From: Ignavibacteria bacterium
Lineage (GTDB): Bacteria > Bacteroidota > Ignavibacteria > Ignavibacteriales > Melioribacteraceae
Assembly: GCA_003233295.1 (NCBI GenBank)
Contig: QILJ01000267.1
Span: 1-5,491, forward strand
Length of the DNA: 5,491 nucleotides
Direction of reading: 5' to 3'
Within the stretch, counting starts at the first letter, position 1. Every line of letters starts with the position of its first letter. The position numbers and the translations under genes were made by a program. Positions 1-5,491 of the stretch are shown piece by piece. The notes under the pieces are model-generated. The model made no database searches. It was not told the DNA's origin and saw only the letters and a list, made by a program, of their open reading frames with translations.

Positions 1-146
<146 letters not shown>

Positions 147-169
147 TCATTTTATTAATAATCCAGAGT

Positions 170-177
170 CAAAAATA
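170..177 (-). promoter_or_regulatory. Candidate -7 box (TATTTTTG) for the kdsC-like gene
   Basis: The plus strand reads CAAAAATA, which is TATTTTTG on the minus strand and fits the TAnnTTTG consensus of the primary sigma factor of Bacteroidota. It lies about 33 bases upstream of the kdsC-like start codon. A TTG (complement of 202-204) lies 24 bases further upstream, more than the usual spacing of about 19-20, so the pair is imperfect. In AT-rich DNA such an octamer can occur by chance. Confidence 0.3.
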
Positions 178-246
178 TAATTTTTTAGAGGAATCGGTTC
201 GCAAGAAATTATAGATTTTTTAACGAAATAATAGGATAATGCATCC

Positions 247-254
247 TAGTTTTG
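247..254 (+). promoter_or_regulatory. Candidate -7 box (TAGTTTTG) for the receptor gene
   Basis: This octamer fits TAnnTTTG exactly and points toward the receptor gene. The region about 19-20 bases upstream (around 224-227) has no TTTG or TTG, so the -33 half is missing. If used, it would give a leader of about 160 bases containing the 308-321 palindrome. That would leave room for post-transcriptional control of the receptor, but the promoter call itself is weak. Confidence 0.25.
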
Positions 255-307
255 GAGTAACATTGATTTTAAATATACAAAAACATTTTCATAGTTAGCA
301 AGTATTA

Positions 308-321
308 AATTAATATTAATT
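308..321. repeat. Perfect 14-base palindrome upstream of the receptor gene
   Basis: The sequence AATTAATATTAATT is identical to its reverse complement and has its centre between 314 and 315. It lies 99 bases before the receptor ATG. Its two-fold symmetry suits a dimeric DNA-binding protein, and TonB-dependent receptors are often regulated, but it is made only of A and T in an AT-rich spacer and may be chance. No known operator consensus is recognised. Confidence 0.35.
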
Positions 322-420
322 GTGTAAAATTATTTGACCTTAACCATATAATCTTTTTATTATTACAGTTGAAATTAAAAACCTAATTAACTTATTTACT
401 CATAATCATAGGGATGCTTT

Positions 421-3171
421 ATGATGAAAATCTACAAAACCTTGGTGATGATGTTAATGTTATCATCAGTTCTTTTGGCTCAGAAATATACTCTTTCTGG
501 GACCGTCACCAGTACAGAATCTGGTGAGAAATTAGTGGGAGCTAATGTTTATGTTAAGGGTACCACAATGGGTGCTGCAAGTGATGAGAACGGTAATTAT
601 AAGATTCCTTCACTAAAAGCAGGCACTTACACAGTAATATGTAGTTACATCGGTTTTGAAACAGTAGAGGAAAATATCAATCTCACTAACAATATGGAAT
701 TGAATTTCTCCTTGAAAGATTATCAATTTTCTCTTAATGTAACAGTACTTGCCGACCGTGCTAAAGAGAGAGAAACTCCGGTTGCTTTTACAAATATTGA
801 TAAGAAGCAGATGGAGCAGCAATTGGGATCACGAGATATCCCATTAATATTAAATACAACACCTTCAGTATATGCAACAGCACAAGGCGGCGGTGCAGGT
901 GATGCCAGAATAAACATCCGCGGTTTTGATCAAAGAAATATCGCAATTATGATCAACGGTGTTCCGGTTAATGATATGGAAAACGGTTGGGTTTACTGGT
1001 CAAACTGGGACGGACTTGGAGATGCAACATCATCAATCCAGGTACAGAGAGGTTTAAGCGCTGTTAACTTAGCCACTCCATCAATCGGTGGTACAATGAA
1101 CATAATCTCTGATCCAACTTCACAAAAATATGGGATTTATCTCAAGCAAGAATTTGGGAATGATGGATTCTTAAAAACTACTTTGGGTGCTAGTTCAGGG
1201 AAAATGGGTAAATTTTCTTTTAATATAAACGCTGTTAAGAAAACAGGCAACGGTCTTATTGATAAAACTTGGACTGAGGCATGGGCATATTATCTTGGTT
1301 TAAGTTATGAGTTGAATAAAAATAACAGACTAGAACTATATGCTCTCGGTGCTCCACAACGCCATGGACAAAATTTATATAAACAAAATGCTGCTGCATA
1401 TGATACCACTTTTGCAAAAGAAAAACTTGGTTATTCGGTGGCAGATGTAAGCAACTTTAAACAGGTTGGGACGAGATACAACCAAAACTGGGCTCCAGTA
1501 AATTCTTCTTACACTGGAAAACAATGGTGGAACGAAGGTGCAAGCGATAGATATGATCCTAATTTCATAAACGAAAGAGAGAACTTTTTCCATAAACCAA
1601 TTGTTAACTTAAACTGGTATTCACAATTCTCGAAGAAATTCAGTTTATATACAACAGCTTACTACTCAGGTGGAATTGGTGGCGGAACTGGAACATATGG
1701 TAAAATTTATAAACGAGATGCAGATGGTAACTTAGGTGATGAAAATTATAAATTTTATTATGGAAGAAGCCCATGGATGACTGATTGGGATGCAACAATT
1801 GCAGCAAACGAAGGACCTGCTGGTGATTATTATGTGGATAAAAAACCAATCACAAAAGCTGATGGTGAATCTATAGGTATTCTTCGCAATAGCCGTAACA
1901 ACCAATGGACAATTGGTTTAATTTCAAAAGCATATTGGAAATTAAACGATAATTGGAAAACTTCATTCGGTATTGATTGGAGAAAAGCAGAAATTGATCA
2001 CTTTAGAGAAGTTAGAGATTTGTTAGGAGGTAGTTACTTCCTTTATACAGGCAATGAATTTGATACTCCAGATCAACAAAAGAAAAAACTTGGTGATAAG
2101 ATAGCATATTTTAACACAAATACTGTTGACTGGTTCGGCGGTTATGCGCAAGCAGAATATTCCAAAGATAAAATCACTGCATACGGAACTATTGGACTTT
2201 CAAGTATAAAATATAGTTATACCGATCATTTCAAGAAAAATGCATCTGGTGGTGAAGTTTTTACAGAAAGTTCTTGGATTAGTGGATATCAAATTAAAGG
2301 TGGCGCTAGTTATCGTTTATCAACTACCAACAGTTTTTATGCTAATGCTGGCCTTGTTAGTAAGGTTCCTATATTTGATGCTGTTATTAACGATAGAACT
2401 GGCGAACTTATCAATAAGGATAATGAAACATTCAATTCTTTTGAAGTTGGCACAAACAATAAGTTTTTCAATAATAAATTGAATGCAAACTTAAATGTTT
2501 ATTATACAAATTGGACCAACAGAACTGTTATTCAAAATGACTTTAACCAATTTACAGGTAATGATGGATTAATCGTTATTTATGGAATGGATTCACGTCA
2601 TAGCGGTGTTGAATTAGAATTAAACTATAAACCAATTAACTTATTAAAATTAGACGCTGTACTCTCTTATGGTGGCTGGGAACAAACAAACAACCCTAAT
2701 GCTGATTATAAAGATTATACAAATGGACTTGACTCAACTTTAACTATTTATGTTGATGGAGTTAAAGTAGGTGATCAACCTCAACAATCATTAATTCTTG
2801 GTGCAACAATTTTCCCAATAAAAGGAATGTCATTGCAGGTATTATGGAAATATTATGACAATTATTATGCAAACTGGCAAGCAACCCAAAGAACTAATAT
2901 TGCCGATAAAGGACAAAGTTGGAAAACTCCTAGTTACAGTACAATTGATATGCACTTCTATTGGGCATTACCTTTCAATTTATCGGGTGTAACTTTTCAA
3001 GTATTTGCCCATGTATTTAATTTGTTAGATACTCTCTATATTCAGGATGCAACTGATAATAGCAAATATAATGGAGTTTATAAAGCAAAAACCCATTCAG
3101 CACAAGCTGCAGAAGTTTTCTTTGGATTACCTCGTTCATTTAATGCAGGCGTCTCAATTGCATTTAACTAA
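421..3171 (+). CDS. TonB-dependent outer-membrane receptor with N-terminal carboxypeptidase-regulatory-like domain
   Basis: This complete 916-residue protein should be an outer-membrane beta-barrel that imports a ligand using energy from TonB-ExbB-ExbD; the substrate cannot be told. Residues 1-20 form a signal peptide (K3, K6, then a Met/Leu-rich core, with probable cleavage near LLA-Q21). Residues 24-99 match the carboxypeptidase-regulatory-like (CarboxypepD_reg) fold: LSGTV at 25-29, then GANVYVKGT, then DENGNY at 55-60, then GTYTV and SYIGFE. The plug domain spans about 115-232, with INIRGFDQR from 164, the motif NGWVYWSNWDGL at 188-199, and GGTMNIIS at 223-230. The remainder, about 240-916, is rich in alternating aromatic beta strands and ends GVSIAFN, typical of a barrel C-terminus. 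ATG at 421 is taken as the start because AGGGA lies 6 bases upstream; the second ATG at 424 would also work. No SusD-like lipoprotein gene follows: a terminator does. It is therefore better called a generic TonB-dependent receptor than a SusC half of a Sus pair. The reading frame is intact. Confidence 0.93.
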   Translation: MMKIYKTLVMMLMLSSVLLAQKYTLSGTVTSTESGEKLVGANVYVKGTTMGAASDENGNYKIPSLKAGTYTVICSYIGFETVEENINLTNNMELNFSLKDYQFSLNVTVLADRAKERETPVAFTNIDKKQMEQQLGSRDIPLILNTTPSVYATAQGGGAGDARINIRGFDQRNIAIMINGVPVNDMENGWVYWSNWDGLGDATSSIQVQRGLSAVNLATPSIGGTMNIISDPTSQKYGIYLKQEFGNDGFLKTTLGASSGKMGKFSFNINAVKKTGNGLIDKTWTEAWAYYLGLSYELNKNNRLELYALGAPQRHGQNLYKQNAAAYDTTFAKEKLGYSVADVSNFKQVGTRYNQNWAPVNSSYTGKQWWNEGASDRYDPNFINERENFFHKPIVNLNWYSQFSKKFSLYTTAYYSGGIGGGTGTYGKIYKRDADGNLGDENYKFYYGRSPWMTDWDATIAANEGPAGDYYVDKKPITKADGESIGILRNSRNNQWTIGLISKAYWKLNDNWKTSFGIDWRKAEIDHFREVRDLLGGSYFLYTGNEFDTPDQQKKKLGDKIAYFNTNTVDWFGGYAQAEYSKDKITAYGTIGLSSIKYSYTDHFKKNASGGEVFTESSWISGYQIKGGASYRLSTTNSFYANAGLVSKVPIFDAVINDRTGELINKDNETFNSFEVGTNNKFFNNKLNANLNVYYTNWTNRTVIQNDFNQFTGNDGLIVIYGMDSRHSGVELELNYKPINLLKLDAVLSYGGWEQTNNPNADYKDYTNGLDSTLTIYVDGVKVGDQPQQSLILGATIFPIKGMSLQVLWKYYDNYYANWQATQRTNIADKGQSWKTPSYSTIDMHFYWALPFNLSGVTFQVFAHVFNLLDTLYIQDATDNSKYNGVYKAKTHSAQAAEVFFGLPRSFNAGVSIAFN

Positions 3172-3198
3172 TAAGGCTTTACTAAGTTTACGCCTTAT
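3171..3198 (+). repeat. Short hairpin directly at the receptor stop codon
   Basis: ATAAGGC at 3171-3177 can pair with GCCTTAT at 3192-3198, giving 7 base pairs around a 14-base loop. It begins on the last base of the TAA stop. No T-run follows, so it is not a terminator by itself. It could protect the 3' end of the receptor mRNA or be incidental. Confidence 0.35.
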
Positions 3199-3222
3199 AA
3201 ATAGCTAAATAAATATTCATTA

Positions 3223-3252
3223 AAAACCTCCACATTTGTGGGGGTTTTTTTT
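3223..3252 (+). terminator. Intrinsic (rho-independent) terminator of the receptor gene
   Basis: The arm AAAACCTCCAC (3223-3233) pairs with GTGGGGGTTTT (3238-3248) over 11 positions, with a single T-G wobble (3229 with 3242) and an ATTT loop (3234-3237). Eight consecutive Ts (3245-3252) follow or overlap the 3' arm. It lies about 50 bases after the receptor stop. The A-tract at 3222-3226 gives a shorter U-run on the opposite strand, so weak termination in that direction is possible. The terminator separates the receptor from the downstream ATPase and phosphodiesterase genes. Confidence 0.9.
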
Positions 3253-3290
3253 GTCTGATTAAAATAAAATTGCTGTCTAATGGTACGATT

Positions 3291-3349
3291 ATACAAATTA
3301 TCCCGTAATATCTAAACCTAGACTTTCAATATTACGGGATAATTTGTAT
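3291..3349. repeat. Perfect 21-bp inverted repeat in front of the ATPase gene
   Basis: The left arm is 3291-3311 (begins ATACAAATTATCCCGTAAT) and the right arm is 3329-3349 (ends ATTACGGGATAATTTGTAT). They are exact reverse complements over all 21 bases, with a 17-base spacer (3312-3328). Inside the spacer, AAA at 3314-3316 can further pair with TTT at 3324-3326. The right arm ends inside the TATCTTTG box, whose first three bases (TAT) belong to the repeat. The left arm is not followed by an equivalent box on the other strand, so the arrangement is asymmetric. As RNA it would be a very stable hairpin ending 9 bases before the ATPase start codon. As DNA it could be an operator or a recombination/transposition end. 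No T-run follows, so it is not an intrinsic terminator. Confidence 0.95.
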
Positions 3350-3354
3350 CTTTG
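3324..3354 (+). promoter_or_regulatory. Putative Bacteroidota-type promoter of the ATPase gene, possibly giving a leaderless mRNA
   Basis: TATCTTTG at 3347-3354 fits the TAnnTTTG -7 consensus exactly. Nineteen bases upstream is TTTC (3324-3327), one base from the TTTG -33 element and at normal spacing. Only four bases (AAAC) separate the box from the ATG at 3359. A -7 box normally lies about this far from the transcription start, so the start would fall at or next to the A of the ATG, leaving no room for a leader or ribosome binding site. Most of the promoter lies within the inverted repeat. The box match is seen directly; its use as a promoter is inferred. Confidence 0.6.
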
Positions 3355-3358
3355 AAAC

Positions 3359-4519
3359 ATGATTCCAAGATATTTACAAAATAAAATATTAAAATTGTTT
3401 GAAAGTTTTCCATGTGTGGCGGTAGTTGGGCCAAGACAGGTAGGTAAAACCACGCTTGTAAGACAAGTTCAAAAACAAATTGAATCAGAAAGTATCTATC
3501 TTGATTTAGAATTGCCAAGTGATTTTAATAAACTTATTGATGCCGAAACATTTCTTTTACAAAATCTTTCTAAAACAATAATTATTGACGAAATTCAGAG
3601 GAAAAAAGATTTGTTTCCTTTGTTGCGATCATTAATAGATAAAAACAGAATTCCCGGTAAATTCATTCTGTTAGGTTCTGCCAGTCCTGATTTATTACGA
3701 GATAGTTCGGAAAGTTTAGCTGGAAGAATTGCTTACGTGGAACTATCGCCTTTTATAATTACTGAAATTGAAGCCAACTATCCAGTAGAGCAACTTTGGG
3801 TAAAGGGTGGGTTTCCAAATGCTTTTCTTGCAGATTCTACTTGGGAAGACTGGATGAATAATTTTGTTTCAACATATCTGGAAAGAGATTTACCTTTACT
3901 GGGTTTCCCGGCAGATAGAATAACTGCTCAAAGACTATGGACAATGATTGCACATAATCATGGACAACTTATTAATTACACCGAGTTTAGTAAAAGTTTA
4001 GAGATTAGCCTTCCTACTGTGAAGAAATATATTAACTTTTTAGAAAGCGCCTTTTTAGTTAGACAGTTACCATCCTATTATTTTAATGTAAAAAAAAGGA
4101 TTGTGAAATCACCTAAAATTTATATTCGTGACTCGGGAATATTACATCATTTATTAGGATTACGAAACATAAATGAAATACTTGGTTCCCCTAAAATGGG
4201 TTCATCTTGGGAAGGATTTATTATTGAACAAATTATAGCTTTCTTGCCCAAACATTTGCATACATATTTTTACAGAACTAGCGATGGTTCAGAACTTGAC
4301 CTAATAATTGAAAAAGGTGGTTATCCTCATATTAGTATTGAAATAAAATTTGGTTCTAATGTACGACCAACAAAAGGAAATACTGAAGCGATTAAAACAT
4401 TGGGCACTAAGTTCAACTTTATCATTATAAAGGCAGATGAAGATTATCTATTGAGTAATGGATTTAGAGTTTGTGGAATTAAAATATTTTTACAGAAATA
4501 TTTAGCGAGTACCATATGA
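3359..4519 (+). CDS. AAA-family ATPase, AAA_14 plus DUF4143 (PD-(D/E)XK-like C-terminus)
   Basis: This complete 386-residue cytoplasmic protein is of the usual length for the widespread but poorly understood AAA_14/DUF4143 family. The N-terminus MIPRYL is typical of the family and supports the ATG at 3359. Walker A is GPRQVGKTT at 24-32 (K30, T31). Walker B is TIIIDEIQR at 73-81 (D77, E78). A GSASPDLL segment at 106-113 fits the sensor region, and R123 in ESLAGR is a candidate arginine finger. Residues about 195-260 look like a winged-helix region (YTEFSKSLEISLPTVKKYINFLE). The C-terminal DUF4143 part has WEGFIIEQI from 284, then E312-L-D314 and, 14 residues later, E328-I-K330. That spacing resembles a PD-(D/E)XK nuclease-type core, so a nucleic-acid-related role is possible, but activity is not shown. 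No signal peptide or membrane segment is seen. The gene follows a perfect inverted repeat and a promoter-like box, and its stop overlaps the next start (ATGA). The substrate and biological role of the family are unknown to me. Confidence 0.92.
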   Translation: MIPRYLQNKILKLFESFPCVAVVGPRQVGKTTLVRQVQKQIESESIYLDLELPSDFNKLIDAETFLLQNLSKTIIIDEIQRKKDLFPLLRSLIDKNRIPGKFILLGSASPDLLRDSSESLAGRIAYVELSPFIITEIEANYPVEQLWVKGGFPNAFLADSTWEDWMNNFVSTYLERDLPLLGFPADRITAQRLWTMIAHNHGQLINYTEFSKSLEISLPTVKKYINFLESAFLVRQLPSYYFNVKKRIVKSPKIYIRDSGILHHLLGLRNINEILGSPKMGSSWEGFIIEQIIAFLPKHLHTYFYRTSDGSELDLIIEKGGYPHISIEIKFGSNVRPTKGNTEAIKTLGTKFNFIIIKADEDYLLSNGFRVCGIKIFLQKYLASTI

Positions 4520-5491
4520 AATTAAAATTAGTTGTTTTTATTCTTTTAATTTTTATATCAATTATTACTTTATCTCAAACCAAGCCTTATGTTCTGCTTG
4601 TTTCATTTGATGCTTTCCGATGGGATTATTTGAATAGGAATTTAACTCCCAACTTGGATAAAGTAATTGAAAAAGGTGTTCGTGCCTCTTCTCTTAGACC
4701 GGTATCGCCATCAAAAACTTTCCCGAATCATTATTCAATAATCTCTGGGATGTATGCAGAGAATCACGGTATAATATTCAACTCATTCGAGGATGTACGC
4801 ACAGGAGATTTTTATCGAATTGGAGATACCGGCGCTGTCAGAAATCCGAAATGGTACAGAGGTGAAGCATTTTGGGAAACTGCCAAGAAGACTGGAATAA
4901 CCACAGCTAGTTATTTCTGGCCTGGATCTGAAATGAACGATCCGAATAGGAGACCAACATATTTCAAACATTACAAACATACTGAACCGTATAAAAACAG
5001 GATAGACGGGGTGATTGGCTGGCTTCAATTACCGTATAAAGAAAGACCGCATTTTATTACTCTATACTTCCATGATACTGACACATACGGGCACCGCTAT
5101 GGTCCAAACTCTCCTGAAATAGATCAATCTATCCAAAGACTTGACAGTCTTGTAGGTTACTTAAATAAGAACCTTATTGACATCGGAATGGTGGATAGTG
5201 TGAACATCATTTTTGTTTCAGACCACGGAATGACAGAGATAGATACATCACGAACTGTGAACATCGAAAAGATGCTAAGCGGATTAGATTATAAATTAGG
5301 CGGAGCAACAACATTGGCAATGATTAAACCAAGTGAAAGTGATTACGATTCAGTACTTGCGCGCCTTAAAAGAAATAATTCAAATTATACTGTTTATCAA
5401 AAAGAAAACTTACCTGATTATTTTCATTTTAAAAATGACAACAATATTTTTCCGATTATACTATCGGCTGAGCTTGGCTGGTCTTTGGTTA
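4516..5491 (+). CDS. Secreted nucleotide pyrophosphatase/phosphodiesterase (NPP)-type hydrolase of the alkaline phosphatase superfamily, N-terminal part
   Basis: This frame is open from the ATG at 4516 to the window edge (325 codons plus one base), so the C-terminus is missing; single-domain bacterial NPPs are about 400 residues. Residues 1-20 form a signal peptide (K2, K4, hydrophobic core to about S20), implying export to the periplasm or beyond. The NPP two-metal site is nearly complete: D32 in VSFDAFRWDYL, nucleophile T68 in SKTFPNHY, N89 in HGIIFN, D189 and H193 in HDTDTYGHRYGP, and D236-H237 in SDHGM. The last metal-binding histidine is expected beyond the window. Such enzymes hydrolyse phosphodiester or pyrophosphate bonds of nucleotides and some phospholipids; the precise substrate is undetermined. 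Its start overlaps the ATPase stop (ATGA, 4516-4519), and an in-frame TAA at 4480-4482 with no intervening ATG fixes this start. There is only a weak purine tract (GCGAG, 4505-4509) as ribosome site, which fits translational coupling. Confidence 0.92.
   Translation, partial: MKLKLVVFILLIFISIITLSQTKPYVLLVSFDAFRWDYLNRNLTPNLDKVIEKGVRASSLRPVSPSKTFPNHYSIISGMYAENHGIIFNSFEDVRTGDFYRIGDTGAVRNPKWYRGEAFWETAKKTGITTASYFWPGSEMNDPNRRPTYFKHYKHTEPYKNRIDGVIGWLQLPYKERPHFITLYFHDTDTYGHRYGPNSPEIDQSIQRLDSLVGYLNKNLIDIGMVDSVNIIFVSDHGMTEIDTSRTVNIEKMLSGLDYKLGGATTLAMIKPSESDYDSVLARLKRNNSNYTVYQKENLPDYFHFKNDNNIFPIILSAELGWSLV

Noticed and set aside
334..352. TTGACC (334-339) and TATAAT (347-352) resembling a sigma-70 promoter upstream of the receptor
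   Set aside because: Each hexamer looks good alone, but only 7 bases separate them instead of about 17, and this type of bacterium normally uses TTTG / TAnnTTTG elements.
2240..2482. 80-codon plus-strand frame inside the receptor gene
   Set aside because: It lies in another frame of a gene with clear domain structure, and its Leu/Val-rich translation reflects the base composition of that gene.
3110..3171. Type IX secretion sorting domain at the receptor C-terminus
   Set aside because: The protein ends as a normal barrel strand (GVSIAFN), with no additional C-terminal domain.
3291..3349. Invertible (phase-variable) promoter bounded by inverted repeats
   Set aside because: The spacer between the arms is only 17 bases and holds no complete promoter; the -7 box lies at the outer edge of one arm. 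Inverting the spacer would not switch a promoter, and no invertase gene is seen.
3318..3518. 66-codon minus-strand frame across the ATPase start
   Set aside because: It overlaps the Walker A coding region and the right half of the inverted repeat; no start signal or family motif supports it.
3291..4519. ATPase gene as a classical insertion sequence bounded by terminal inverted repeats
   Set aside because: Both arms lie on the same (5') side of the gene. I see no matching copy near the 3' end, no target-site duplication and no transposase motif.
4783..5028. 81-codon minus-strand frame
   Set aside because: It lies antisense within the phosphodiesterase gene, between intact catalytic motifs, and shows no recognisable features.

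Overview
The window comes from an AT-rich genome of the Bacteroidota/Ignavibacteriota (FCB) type. Four things support this: a TonB-dependent receptor with an N-terminal carboxypeptidase-regulatory-like domain; a KdsC-type Kdo-8-phosphate phosphatase, which implies LPS and an outer membrane; weak or absent Shine-Dalgarno sequences; and a TATCTTTG element of the TAnnTTTG (-7) class just before one gene. Genus and species cannot be fixed from the sequence, and the lineage is an inference.

Layout: (1) positions 1-137, minus strand, are the N-terminal 45 codons of a KdsC-like HAD phosphatase that runs off the left edge. (2) Positions 138-420 are an AT-rich divergent intergenic region with a 14-base palindrome and only weak promoter candidates. 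(3) Positions 421-3171, plus strand, are a complete 916-residue TonB-dependent outer-membrane receptor, followed by a strong intrinsic terminator (3223-3252). (4) Positions 3291-3349 hold a perfect 21-bp inverted repeat whose right arm runs into a TATCTTTG box ending four bases before the next start codon. (5) Positions 3359-4519, plus strand, are a complete orphan-type AAA ATPase (AAA_14 + DUF4143). (6) Positions 4516-5491, plus strand, are a secreted nucleotide pyrophosphatase/phosphodiesterase (NPP)-type hydrolase. Its start overlaps the ATPase stop by ATGA, and it runs off the right edge.

The receptor looks like a single-gene transcription unit closed by its terminator. The ATPase and the phosphodiesterase look like a second, translationally coupled unit. 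The receptor and the phosphodiesterase are both envelope or export proteins and KdsC serves envelope synthesis, so the ATPase is the odd one out in function. The most interesting structure is the ATPase control region: a long perfect inverted repeat merged with a promoter-like box so close to the ATG that the mRNA may be leaderless. No CRISPR, tRNA, rRNA, transposase or other defence system is visible.
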